DNA of 64,000 nucleotides, taken from Neurospora intermedia. Its lineage: Eukaryota > Ascomycota > Sordariomycetes > Sordariales > Sordariaceae. The stretch covers positions 397,001 through 461,000 of the forward strand of contig BTPP01000001.1 in the NCBI GenBank assembly GCA_037102815.1. Reading direction: 5' to 3'. Positions 1 to 10,655 of the stretch are shown piece after piece. The translations under genes were made by a program, and so were the position numbers. Under the pieces are notes generated by a model. It searched no databases. It saw only the letters and a program-made list of their open reading frames with translations, and had not been told where the DNA came from. Positions within the stretch are counted from its first letter, which is position 1; every line of letters begins with the position of its first letter.

Positions 1-1144
1 AAGTCATTCAAACTGCCAATTTCCCCCAGCCTTTTCTCCTCGATTCTGTGGTAGGGACTCCTGGGCGGCCTACCTAGTCGGAGAGTCAGTCAATCATTCC
101 CCGCCGGCCACCATCTCCCGATCCGGAGGTGATGGCCGCTGATCCGCCCAGAGCAGAGTCCTCTCGTCGTCGTCCACCGTCCCACGTCCTCCACGAGACC
201 AGTTCAACCCGTCGGACCTGTCAGGTGCCCGGTCAATGCCCCAGAAACGAACCAAACATAGGTACTGCTCCGGGCCGAGCTTGCACCTCGCTCGACCTTG
301 AAGGAAAACTTGACTCCTTGAATGAACTCCTTCGTTTTCCACCGGTTGCGGCCAAACGATGAACTCTCGCATTTTCCTATATTGTCTACCTAAAATCGCG
401 AAGCGACCGCTATATCGCCTACGGAACTGCCAAAGAATGGCTGTAGCGTCATCGAACGTACAGGTTCTGACCTGCTCGATAAGGGATTCCGTGACTTCCT
501 CGTCACTTATGTCGGATTCGTAGTCGGTAGCCGCTTCGTTGAGGGGTTGGAGCTGCCCGGTTATGCCACAAAGGGAAGTTCGCTGTGGAAGTAGCGCTAG
601 CGTTCGTGTCACTCCTGCTGCTAGTGCCGGCGCTCGCGTTGCTGCTGCTTGTTTTATCGCAGACGTGAGATCATTGCGAGGTAGGAGCAGCTAATGATAC
701 CTACCTACATGACATTGGATGAATGGCTCACCCATCTTGATCCCCGTGCCGAAACCCATCGCTTGAAAATCATTGATGATCTGGGTGGCCACAGCAGCAG
801 TTTCAATAAACGTATGCTCAGAGCCGAGTTGCACGGCAAGCTGCCAAACGTGAAGGCAATCGAAGCGGTCAACTTCATCAAGCAGGAGGAAGATGTTAGA
901 ACTGAGCACCGCGCTTTGGGGAAGAGATGAGCGTTCACGTGTATACCGTGGATCATCGTTAGAGGTAGGTAGGTATTCAGTCACAAAAACCGCCGTTGAT
1001 AGCTCAGCTGGAGGTTGACTTCATAACTGCGTCAAGGGCATGAACCTGAACAAAGCGAGTACGATCAAATGGACTTGCGACGAACAGTACCCAGTACCTC
1101 CCTCCCTCCCTACCTCTGTTCTCTCTTACCCTCTGCCCAGACTC
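1..1144. other. No supported gene; two weak overlapping ORFs
   Basis: Nothing here is recognisable. On the plus strand 694-930 could encode 78 residues beginning MIPTYMTLDEW. On the minus strand an open frame runs from 984 to 94 with a single stop at 691-693. The two exclude each other over 694-930 and neither matches a family I know. Because the neighbouring 1.1-3.8 kb is a graveyard of broken genes, these may be further decayed pieces. TACC/GGTA tetranucleotide runs lie near 700 and 966. Confidence 0.3.
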
Positions 1145-1688
1145 TTACATTGGTCTTGAGCTCGACACCGTGGTCTCAAGGACCTTAAACACCGCGCGAA
1201 GCGTGCAACGGGTTTGTTTGGGTGGCAACGGCGAAGTGCAGACCAACGCCTGATGGGTAAGTAAATACCCCTTTTGGGTCCATTTTTCGCATCCCACAGA
1301 CAAGTTTGGTCCCTTGTCGTAGTCGTTGAATTTCGGCTTGATGCCGAGTGTCGAATTCGTGCCGGTGCCGACGTAAACGGCTGGGCGTTGGTTGCCCTTC
1401 CTTCTCCCAGACTAGAATGTAAACACCCCATTGCTGGGGGCCGTGGGGAGGAATGGCCGGGAGAGGTTTTAACTTGACTCCTTCCCACCGTGGGCGGGCG
1501 GGAGCGATAGAGCATCTCCGAAAATTCGGGGACGACAATAAATGTTCCTCCATCAATGTAATCAACAAACCAGCAAGATTCCTCTTGTCCGAGTCGATAT
1601 GCATTGTAACATTAGACGAAACCAGGAAGCGTCCATCCCAAGATAGTGTTGCGTCCACTCCATATGTTTTCGACTCGCTTTGAGGCAA
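1145..1688 (-). pseudogene. GIY-YIG domain protein, N-terminal half, frameshifted
   Basis: Reading the minus strand from 1688, one frame gives a lead of about 85 residues and then WGVYILVWEKEGQPT, the GIY half of a GIY-YIG nuclease-like domain in the style of fungal GIY-YIG proteins. Near 1385 the coding frame shifts by one base with no GT-AG intron to explain it. It continues as VYVGTGTNS, the YIG half (here YVG), then GYLLTHQALVC and TLRAVFKVLE, before TAA at 1147-1145. The order and spacing match the fungal family as I remember it, in which the next element should be an aromatic FW followed by a Cys/Trp segment. That segment is found on the opposite strand at 2860. The upstream end is uncertain: 1688 is only the first ATG of the open frame. 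Broken gene; family call fairly sure, function of the family unknown. Confidence 0.7.
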
Positions 1689-2859
1689 TATAAGACTTCC
1701 GTGGGTTTTATCGTATACCTATGGAAGATTCCGAGGCAAACGACACATACAGGGCGAAGGAAAAAAAATTGCAGTGTAAACGGATCGATAACCTCATGAG
1801 CTGGAAACCAGGAACAGAGGAGACAGACTAACGTATTGATCAACATTAACCCGCCTCCCGGCTGCAGGCCACCTTTCCTCCGGAAAGTGACTGGAAGTGT
1901 CGAACGGTAACCGGGGCGCTACCTTCCACTCACCCCCATCCCCGTCCGTTGCTATCCAGCAACCGGAAGGTGTGTTGATTGAAGGACGTCGAAAGAAGCG
2001 CATCCCGCTGGAAAGTATTGATCCTTGGGATCCTGGTGGTAGGAGAGGACACCCCCCTTGAGGCGGAACCAGTTGGTGGCCTGGGCTGCTGTCGGTCGGG
2101 TATTTCAGGTGGTTTCTCCTGGGGTTTTTAGTTCTGAAACTTCTTCGTCCAGTCAACCAAACCTCGCTCCATTGAACCCTTCACCTGCGAGCACCATAGA
2201 TTGGTTGCACAGCCCCTAAGACCACTGAACCAAACCGCTATATCGACCGAGAACACATGAGAAGCAACAGCGTCGGCTGCGGAAAAAGAGGAAGGGAGCG
2301 ACATCGATATTAAGCTTTTCTACTTCTTTTGAGTCTTGCGCCTGCGATTATCTCCCGACTCCATCGCATCCATCCTAGCCTCGAGAGCCACCACACTCGC
2401 CCGAATCGCCTGCATCTCGTGGGGAAGGGGCGCCGCCGACGGGGGGGAGGGGGGGGGGAGGGGCTACGCCAGGAAATACAATATCTTCGAAGATCAGTTC
2501 GGGCAGGCCCTCAAACCCAACTCAGGACGATATCTTGGAGCTCCCACTCCTTTTTGTACTCCAGCTGCAAGAGGCATTCCGGCTGGCTCTCGACCTGAAG
2601 CCAATCCAGCCGCAACTGCAGCTGTTTCTCCTGTTGTTTCCCAAGCTGTCGTCCCGGCTATCATTCCAACTAGCCCCTCCCAGCAGACCAGAAGGAACAA
2701 CTCTCAAAACCACAGAAGGGGAAAGGTAAGGACTATACAGAGAGTCTTTACAGCTCCTTCACAACAACTTCTGCGGAAACCGAGGGAGGGTTGGAAGGGA
2801 TTTCAGATCCTCAACCGTGGGCGGGCGGGATCGAGACAAGTTTGACATCCCCGAGTCAC
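1689..2859. other. Gap with a long G-run
   Basis: No gene is supported. The stretch separates the two halves of the GIY-YIG relic. It contains a guanine tract at 2441-2463 (G7-A-G10-A-G4) and, at 2814-2830, an exact 17-base direct copy of bases 1487-1503. Open frames such as 2336-2845 plus are rich in Ala, Pro and Ser and match nothing I recognise. Confidence 0.5.
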
Positions 2860-3136
2860 TGTATTTTCTGGTCCCTTCGGAGCCGTGATCCTCACTATGG
2901 CTACTTCGACGATTTGTTCGGCGACAGCATGTGTCTTTGGCCCAAAAAGAGCTTCACATACATGGGCCTCAACAGCCATAACCCCTTGCTCGAAGGGATC
3001 TACAACGACAATGACATGACCGACGAGCAGAGGGAAGAGGTCGCGGCTGCCAAGAAGGAGAACGTGCGTGCATACAATCGGGAACGTGGAAAAATCTATC
3101 GGGCCACTGAGCAGTATCGCGATGCCGCCGGTCAGC
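2860..3136 (+). pseudogene. GIY-YIG protein, C-terminal half, on the opposite strand
   Basis: The plus frame reads CIFWSLRSRDPHYGY, then MCLWPKKSFTYMGLNSHNPL, then a charged helix with DEQREEVAAAKKENVRAYNRE. Fungal GIY-YIG proteins carry just this order after their nuclease-like domain: FW, a C-x-W-P segment, a GLxSHxxL element and a helix rich in Glu, Lys and Arg. The first residues continue where the minus-strand half (1145-1688) stops, so the two look like parts of one gene separated by inversion. There is no start codon with a plausible leader, and after about 3136 the frame runs into sequence I cannot place and then a purine-rich, Gly/Arg low-complexity stretch. Origin from a different family copy cannot be excluded. 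Confidence 0.55.
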
Positions 3137-3439
3137 TGGTCCCACGTGTCTCGATCGCGAAGGTGGCCTTTGATGCTGCGGCTGGTCCGGTCTTCTGGAT
3201 GGTAAAAGAAGTTCTAGCTCTCTTCCAAAATATTAACCGGTTGTGGTCCCTGTTCCTCGTTGTCCTGGCGAGGACGCTTTCGCAAAGACCAGGCCGGCAG
3301 CGGAGAAAAGGGAGAGAAATGAGGCGGGAGAAAGGAGGAGGGGTTGGCGGCGGCGGCGGCGGCAGCAGCTGCGGGGACAGAAGAGGGAGCGGAGCGGAGC
3401 GGAGCGAAGAGGAGATAGCCCGGGACAGAGGAGAGGAGG

Positions 3440-3800
3440 AACTGGCGGCGGCGGGAAGAGGATCATTGCTAAACCAAATTCCCTCTCAAAAGCAACGGGG
3501 ACTTGCGGGTGGTCATGGACTACAGGCCAATCAACGGTGTGACCGTCAACTTACAATGGCCCATGCACAACCAGTCGGGGTTTATTTCGTTGCATCGCGA
3601 CTGGAGAACACCAAATCTTTTTCCAAGCCGACGGAGCACACGGTCATTGGGGAGAGTCCCAATGGCGAGGGGGCACGAAGACAACCTCAAAACCGCCTTC
3701 ATCGCCCCAAACGACCAGTATTGGAACCTGAGAATGCCCCAAGGAATGACTCGTTCAATTTCGTTATGGCTTGTCCGCGAGGCGCTCCTTCCAACTGCCT
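3440..3800 (+). mobile_element. Ty3/Gypsy reverse-transcriptase relic (fossil)
   Basis: The segment reads as the start and middle of a Gypsy-type reverse transcriptase on the plus strand. No LTRs, protease, RNase H or integrase were seen around it, so only a small fragment remains. It is clearly broken. It is not AT-rich, unlike the element at 27.9-36.2 kb, so it either escaped RIP or is a short piece left after deletion. Age cannot be judged without LTRs. Confidence 0.65.
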
Positions 3801-5024
3801 GCCTTATATGAGCAATTTGAACGGGGTATGGTATGTTTGTGAAACGTTGTGACCTTTGTGTGCGGAACATGGATGGTGTGAGTGAGTCCATGGAGAGCAG
3901 GGGCAGTAGAAGAATACCTACCTACTGTACAAGTGAGGAAGGAACGACATTGTGCTTGTGCAGCTACCTCTAGGCAGCGGACGGGACCTTTGGATCGACA
4001 TGGCGCGGTCACATCTTTTGCTATCATCATGGCAGCGGGGACAAAAGAGTGTTTGATAGTGCTGAGACCAAGGCATACCAACATTGAAGAATCAAATAAG
4101 TTCGAGAAATGAAAATAGTTCGCGTTACGAATGTGGTCCAGATTGTGGACATGTGGTAGAGAATTCCGTGCTTGATAACGGATTCTCGGACTGGGAGCGG
4201 GAGATAACGGAAGTCCACATTCCTCACAAGTCCAGATGCTGAAGGTTATCTTGTCGATTTCAGGCGATATATCATAGTTGTAGGGGACTTGGAGGGCCTG
4301 AAGAACTTGATATATATAAATGAGTGGTGGAAATAAAGAAAAACAACGTTCGTTGCGTCTTCCAGACACACACAAGTCACTCGACTCTTGGAGTTCAACG
4401 TCGTATTTGACAAGTATCACATTGGCATTGGACTTTATGTCTTGTCTAGCCGAAACTTACAACTAAGTACGAATTTTATTTCTCACAGTTTGTGTTGGGA
4501 TTCATTTTGTATGTAGCTACCTTTAACAGTGAGGTTGTTGCTGTCTCTGACGTCTCCGAGTAAGTGCAAAGGTGCGGAGGCATAACAACTGGGTGACAAA
4601 TGTTAATGCGGCTGACCCTATGCTGGGAAAAGACGATTGAAAGAAAAGAACATTCAATCGGTTAAAAATACTCGGTCCAGACAACCATCATCATCAGCAA
4701 TGTAGCTCAAGACAGCTTGAGCGACTATCACCACAATGTCAGCAACAAGACAGAGGCCGGGTGTAACAATGAAATAAACAAACAATTATCTTTAGTGGGT
4801 ATCAATGCTCCTACTCCTCATGCTATCTGTCCGTCTTTATCCATGCTTTTGAAGCGCTGTGACGGAAAAAAGAGAAAGAAAAAAAGGGGGGGCGGGGACA
4901 AAATCAACATTGGCCATCATGCCCTTGAAACGTCAGCAAGCAAGAATGCGATTGAAACACAATCTTCCCGCTCTTCAATGCCGCACTATTGGTAAACGTG
5001 CTTGGCGAAATTAATACCACACAC
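3801..5024. other. Intergenic, nothing supported
   Basis: A 218-residue frame on the minus strand (3764-4420) opens with a GTG and overlaps the retroelement relic; I reject it. The rest holds a TATATATAAA stretch near 4312 and an A/G-rich run near 4868-4890. The right part is the 3' flank of TAF11. Confidence 0.5.
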
Positions 5025-6311
5025 TCAGCGGAAGATCCTCCGGCCACCAGTCCTCGTAGGAAACCTCTCGACACCATTCTGCTGCTGCTGATGCCAAATC
5101 AACTGCATGCCAACACCACCACCCTCGAATCCCATCTTGTAACGGCGTAGAGCCTCACGGAGATGTTCCGGACGTAGCGGACCGCGACGGTCGTCCCGCT
5201 GATTTTCCTTTTCCTTTTCCTGCTGGGAAGCGTCGGGCATGGTCTCGTCGACCTTCTCGGCTGCTGCTGCATCTTCGCCCTCTCCGTTCTCGCCGTTTGT
5301 CTGTGTACTGTTTCCCTGCGTTTGCGGCTGCGGTTGTCCCTCGCCGCCTAAATTGCTGTTATTGTTGTTGGAAGCAGCCGCGTGAGGCGTCGCCGGCGGA
5401 CTAGGCAAATCGGTCTGCTTCTCGCCCGTCTTCTCGATCCACTCCGCTTGCACACGACGTGCGCCCTCGATGATGTCGCCAATGAAGACCTTGGCTACCG
5501 CTCGCATGCCAATAACCACGTTTTCGGTAACGGACTGGGAGATGGTTGCATTGATCAACTGTCACCGTCAAGTCAGCGTAAAATCCCAAGCATAGCAGAT
5601 GAGGAACAACGACGAACATACCCTCCTGACACCAGCCTTACTCAAGTTCGCCGCCCTCCAATTCTCAAACCGATCAAACTGATCCGGGGAAAAGGCATTG
5701 ATCAGCATTCCCCTCTGCCTATGCTCCTCCTCCTTCTGTTCCTTCGTCAATGTATCCGCCGTAGCCGCCACCTCGGTCGGGCCCTCATCATCATCCTGGT
5801 CTTCTTGCTGTCCACCTTGGTCCTTCCCGCCCGCAGCACTCTTAGCCCCTCTACCAACCGTCGACCCACCAACCTCACTAGGCGGCGCCGTCCCCGGCTT
5901 GCCACCGGCCCCAGCACCAACCACACTAGGTGTCTGCTCCCTCGCCTTCTCCGCCTTGCTCTTACGGCCACGCTTCTTCTTAGGCGGACCAGCGGGAATG
6001 GTGGGAGCGGCACTGGCGGCTGCGCTAACCACGCTTTGGGCTGTGCCGCTGACGTAGGACATGGCGTCTATGTCGACGGACGGAGAGCGGGCGCCGCCGG
6101 GGGCTTCGTCGGGCGGGAACGAGGTTTGCCGGAGTGGGTGGGCGGAGCCGACGGACATGACGGACCCTTTACGGCGCTTCATGTTGGGCGAGGGACCAGA
6201 GCCGTCGGCGGCGCGTTTCTTAGACAGAGACGAAGTGGTGAGGGAAGGGAGATGTGGTGGGGAGCGGGCGCCGCCGGGGAAGGAGTAGCTGTTGTGCGGT
6301 GGTGAGGCCAT
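5025..6311 (-). CDS. TAF11: TFIID subunit TAF11
   Basis: TAF11 is a histone-fold subunit of the general transcription factor TFIID; it pairs with TAF13 and helps TFIID contact TBP and TFIIA in the nucleus. Two exons are seen: 6311-5622 and 5558-5025, with a 63-bp intron (GTATGT donor, ACAG acceptor), giving 407 residues. The N-terminal ~195 residues are Ser/Pro/Gly/Ala-rich with basic patches (PKKKRGRK near 120). The TAF11 histone fold begins at about residue 197 (INAFSPDQFDRFENWRAANL) and runs across the splice junction into INATISQSVTENVVIGMRAV and KVFIGDIIEGARRV. The final family helix (GPLRPEHLREALRRYK) comes after an Asn/Gln/Glu-rich insertion of about 90 residues, so the fold is split by low-complexity sequence that animal TAF11 lacks. 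It is divergent from the GTP cyclohydrolase gene. Identification is strong. Confidence 0.93.
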
Positions 6312-7941
6312 GGTGACGGCTTGCTGGGAATGTGATCGTGAGGTGTTGAGGTAGTGGGTGCTTGCGGATGACGCGGGGCGAGCTAGGTTGATGGGTTGGC
6401 TGAGCTCGGTGATGGAGCGGAGACCGCTCTGTGACGGATTGATTGTTTGATGTTGATAGGTACGAGAGCGGGGCCGTTGGAAATAAGGATTCGGCAGTGG
6501 GTAAGGTTTGGTTCGTTGACGACGGAGCGGGCCGTAATTGGTTGTTGGCGGCGAGCTGATGGCGATTGTCGTTGTTGGTCGAAATGTTGAACAGGAACTT
6601 GGAAGTTCTTTGTCGCGGTTGACATGCGGTGCTGCGCGGTACGTTACACGTAATTACTGCAATTGCGACCCGTGGTCACGTGGAGTGGGGCATCTGCGTG
6701 ATCAGCAACGGGCGGCACTCCCCAGAGCCCGGCTGTCTGAACGTTTGCCTGTCAATTCTGCAGAAGCTGAGACATCAATACAACCAAACAGTTCGAAATT
6801 GACTTTCAACTGTAGCATTGAGCCGCTTTGGATTCGAACTCGCTGTTTTCAACTTCACGCGCAAAACCGTCCTTTGTATGAAGGGAGCCTTTGCCAGACT
6901 CCGGGAGCGGAGTGTGCAAAATCTGGCACCTGCAGGTTGGATCCTTCGGGTTACAGTATCTGACGATTCTAGTGTATTCTTTGAGGTACAAGCCCGTGTC
7001 GTGGTAAAGTCTTGATCGAGACCTCGGATCAACTTGCTTGGGCGTTTCAAAATCCAATCAATCTGTTTCAATCCATAACCAGACCGTAATCATCTCTTCA
7101 AATACTCCATGTCCGATATTCGTCATATCATTGTGAGTGTTGGGACAATTCGGGATAGATCTCGTCAAGTATACAAACCAGGAAGTACCAAGCTACATAA
7201 GAAACAATACACACAAGTCATCGGCCCGGCCCTGTTGGAAGACACTCTGTGGAACCCTCGGCCGAACCTTAAAAAAGACCCTTCAGGTTTGATGCCTTCT
7301 TTTCTTGGCAACCGTTGACCCCATCAAGCTAATTTTCTGCACAATGGAAGTCAGACCATGAATGCACGATGCAGTTGCAGTTCAGTTGGCAGCACCAGGT
7401 CAAAGTGGCCAAACTCCAAAGAGTGAAACAAAGCCGAATTCTACACAGATGAACCCCTAACAAGCCCGCCCCATTTCGTCCCCAGAATCAGTCCAGAACG
7501 CAGGCTTTGCCCTTGCAGAAAAGTTGACGTCAACGGCGATAAGATAAGACTAACAGGCCTAGTTGGGTCTAGCGCGTCTAGATTTCCCAAAACTGTTGGT
7601 TTGCCCTCCTGCAATCGGCGCTCAAAATTTCCACTCCTCCGCCTGCCTAGACCAAGTCCCCGGTTTTATTTTCCCTTCCACTTCCCTGGACCGACGAAAC
7701 ATTGGGGTTGCCGCACAAGAGTCAGTCAGGACTTTCCTTGACCACTCACCCACCCATCCATACTTGTTCGCAATCCATTGCAAGAGTCAGTCAGTCACCC
7801 GACTCTCTCGCAATTGATCTTCTTCTGGTCTTTTCTTTCTTCTCTCTACACAGCCAATTCCTTCCGAAACATCACTCTATACCACCCTATTCCTATCACC
7901 TACCTACCCTCTCCCACGTACTACTTACACATACATACACA
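6312..7941. promoter_or_regulatory. Shared divergent promoter region, TAF11 / GTP cyclohydrolase
   Basis: The 1.6 kb between two divergent start codons holds no supported gene. The last ~250 bases before 7942 are pyrimidine-rich (CT and ACC/CATC tracts), typical of a fungal 5' leader. I did not identify a convincing TATA box. Short ORFs at 6538-6963 and 6775-7071 overlap each other on opposite strands and look random. Confidence 0.4.
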
Positions 7942-8883
7942 ATGGCTCAAGAGACGACGCGCGACGGCTCCGACAGCCCCTCGGGCTCGGTCAGTCCCCC
8001 CATCGCCAACGGAACCAACACCAAGAAGGACAAGAAGAGCAGCAAGAAGCGCGCCCACTCCAGCGGCGAGAGGCGATCCAGCGTTAGCAAGCCCGCCCGC
8101 GACCCCTCGGACAAGCCCGAAGAGTCGCCCTCCAAGAAGAAGAAGAGAAAGACCACCTCCTCCACCGCCGCCGCCGCCGTTCCCTCCACCATCACCGAAG
8201 AAGTCTCCCCATCCACCTCGGTGACCCGCTCCCCCTCGCCCGTCATCGACTTTGACGGCCTAAGTCGCCCCTCCCGCGGCACCCGCGAGCGTCTGGAGGA
8301 AACCGAAGCCCAGAAGCAGGAGCGCCTCGACAAGATGAAGGGCGCCGTCCGCACCCTGCTCGAATGCATCGGCGAGGACCCGGACCGCGAAGGTCTCCTC
8401 GCCACGCCCGAGCGCTACGCCAAGGCCATGCTCTTCCTGACCAAGGGCTACCAGGAGAACGTGCGCGACATTGTCAACGGGGCCATCTTCCAGGAGGGCC
8501 ACAACGAGATGGTGATTGTCAAGGACATTGAGGTCTTTTCCATGTGCGAGCACCACCTGGTCCCCTTCACGGGCAAGATGCATATCGGGTACATCCCCAG
8601 CAACGCGGTGATTGGCATCAGCAAGCTGCCGCGGATTGCGGAGCTGTTTGCGCGCCGGCTGCAGATCCAGGAGCGGTTGACCAAGGAGGTGGCGAATGCC
8701 ATTATGGAGATCCTCAAGCCGCAGGGTGTTGCCGTCGTCATGGAGAGCAGCCATTTGTGCATGGTCATGAGAGGCGTGCAGAAGACGACGAGCAGTACCA
8801 TTACCAGCTGTGTGTTGGGATGCTTTGAGTCGAGGGAGAAGACGAGGCTCGAGTTCTTGAGCTTGATTGGCGTCAACCGCTAA
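7942..8883 (+). CDS. FOL2: GTP cyclohydrolase I
   Basis: This enzyme converts GTP to 7,8-dihydroneopterin triphosphate, the first step of folate and tetrahydrobiopterin synthesis in the cytosol. The single-exon gene encodes 313 residues. The first ~115 residues are Ser/Pro/Lys-rich and probably disordered. The catalytic domain follows: LLECIGEDPDREGLLATPER, then the zinc motif SMCEHHLVPF with Cys202 and His205, the substrate-binding GKMHIGYIPSN and GISKLPRIAELFARRLQIQE segments, and SSHLCMVMRGVQK with the third zinc ligand Cys273. The C-terminal EFLSLIGVNR closes the family. I chose ATG 7942 because the open frame upstream has no good start and lies in pyrimidine-rich leader. The core is family length; the N-terminal extension is typical of fungal versions. 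All zinc ligands are present, so the enzyme should be active. Confidence 0.95.
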   Translation: MAQETTRDGSDSPSGSVSPPIANGTNTKKDKKSSKKRAHSSGERRSSVSKPARDPSDKPEESPSKKKKRKTTSSTAAAAVPSTITEEVSPSTSVTRSPSPVIDFDGLSRPSRGTRERLEETEAQKQERLDKMKGAVRTLLECIGEDPDREGLLATPERYAKAMLFLTKGYQENVRDIVNGAIFQEGHNEMVIVKDIEVFSMCEHHLVPFTGKMHIGYIPSNAVIGISKLPRIAELFARRLQIQERLTKEVANAIMEILKPQGVAVVMESSHLCMVMRGVQKTTSSTITSCVLGCFESREKTRLEFLSLIGVNR

Positions 8884-9603
8884 ACTTGCTTTCCTAGAGA
8901 GCAGGTCGTGCTTCATTCGGATATACCACTGTTAGTCGAGCGCGGCCTTGTTCTAGCTGGGGACAAACAAAAGAGGAGGGAAAAGGTAAAAGGGAAAAGG
9001 GAAAAAAGGAGGAAAAGTACAAAAAGGGAACTGGATCTTTACATACAAACACAGGGAGGATCTGCCTCAACGGCATGCCAATTTTCTTCACATTTTTCTT
9101 TCAAGCATGCAAACATGTTGCATCAATCTGGCGTTCAAGGGGGGCTTCAACCGGGCAAATTCATATAACAGCGAGGATCTCAACATCAAGGCGGCGGGCG
9201 GCGAGAAATCTACTTCTTCAGAAAATAACAGTATGGCATGTTTGTCTATATAATCTCTCATTATATCCCCTTTTGGCGTTCGCTATGTTGCTTGCTTTCA
9301 ACATTAATGCATCAACATTCTTCTCGGTCCATGTTTAGCAGTTTCGGGGGAGGTGTGGTTTTGGAGGAGAAAGAGACAGGAAGAGACCGGAAGAGATGGT
9401 CCAGTTTCACTATCGTCGAAACGCACGTAAAGCTTTAGACACGGGGTAGATATTCTCAACTCAATACTTTTGGGGTCTATCTTGTGGCACCGCTACGAAA
9501 TGGACACATTAACAACATTCAGCCTTGTCATTATAATCTCCGTATCATGTGGTTTGATATCCGAAACACCAATTTTCCGAACGCCCAAAACATATCGTGT
9601 CCA
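8884..9603. other. Convergent 3' region
   Basis: The gap lies between the stop codons of the GTP cyclohydrolase (plus) and thymidylate kinase (minus) genes. It is A/G-rich near 8970-9030 and otherwise plain. No gene or RNA was recognised; poly(A) sites of both genes should fall here. Confidence 0.5.
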
Positions 9604-10655
9604 TCACAACACCCTCCTCACAACCTTTCCAACCTCCCCCCTCTCCACCGCCTCCACTCTCGCACTCACCACCTTCCATAACTCCTCCGCCACCTCCTCC
9701 ACGCTCGCGCTCGCATCAATAACATGCAAATCCTCCTCCTCCTGCCTAAACGCGTACTCCCTATCAATATGCGGACCGCCCGCAGCCCCAGCCAGTGGCG
9801 TCGGCGCTCCAACCGCCACCTCTTCCATCTCCGTTGGCCCTTCGGCAAGCATGACCGCTTCCCTCTTATTCACCTCCTCCCCACCCCGTTTTCTCTCGCC
9901 TCCCGTCCCAGCACCACCCAAGACCGAAACACCACCAACAGGCACCGTCACCGTGCCCACCCGCCCTAGCGATAAACCCCAGAATAATTCCCTTACTCGG
10001 CGCTGCATCTCCGCTTTCTCGTAGAGCTCGTGGCCCCACCCGCCGCGCAGGCGCGCTTGTTCTTCGTCGAGGTCGAGGAAGAGGACCAGGTCGGGACGCG
10101 GGAGACCTATTTCGGGAGCGCGCGCCCAGGATAAGGACAGGGAGGGGTTTTGTTTGGCGGCCGAGTAGACGATGCCCGAGTGGTAGTACCTGTCGAGAAT
10201 TAAGGTGGTACCTTGGGATAGTTCCGAGGTGATTGTTTTTCTGTGTCAATTAGATCTTGTTAGTCCGTCTCTGTTTGTATATGTGCCGTCTTAATGGCCA
10301 AACGAGCATGGGAGAGGGAGGAAAAGAGTAGAAAAGGAGGAAAAGGAAGAATGAAAACATACACTGCCTCCCACCGATTGGCACTAAACAGCAAGTGAAT
10401 AACGTGATCGTCCATTTGCGCCTGCGACTTGAGGTACGAATCGATCATCTGGCCGATGGGCGTGGTTCGGTCGGGAAATCGCATGGTCTTGACTTTCTTC
10501 CCGGCTTTCAGGAAGCGGTCTTCCAAAAGCTTGACTTGGGTTGTTTTGCCGCTGCGATCGAGTCCTTCGACGACTATTAGGGCACCGCGGGCGATGGGGT
10601 TGTTGTTGCCGCCATACTGGGTGGTTGGCGTTGGGTCTGTCGTTGTTGAGGCCAT
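9604..10655 (-). CDS. CDC8: Thymidylate kinase (dTMP kinase)
   Basis: The enzyme phosphorylates dTMP to dTDP with ATP, needed for dTTP supply and DNA replication. Two exons, 10655-10363 and 10240-9604, are joined over a 122-bp intron (GTATGT donor, ACACAG acceptor), giving 309 residues. Motifs in order: P-loop VVEGLDRSGKTT (residues 28-39), the dTMP-binding PDRTTPIG (61-68), LLFSANRWE (88-96), the catalytic LDRYYHSG (113-120) with YSAAK, and PDLVLFLDLDEEQA (147-160). The C-terminal HVIDAS/EEVAEELW helix is present. Between about residues 186 and 253 lies a Gly/Val/Glu/Ala-rich insertion near the lid region, which explains why the protein is about 90 residues longer than yeast Cdc8. No splice signals suggest this insertion is an intron, but that is the main uncertainty. 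ATG 10655 directly precedes a short disordered leader. Confidence 0.92.

Noticed and set aside
3764-4420. 218-residue minus-strand frame
   Set aside because: It starts at GTG, overlaps the retroelement relic and has no recognisable feature.
5382-6305. 307-residue plus-strand frame
   Set aside because: It lies antisense to TAF11, is Leu/Arg/Pro low-complexity, and crosses the TAF11 intron; TAF11 has clear family motifs.
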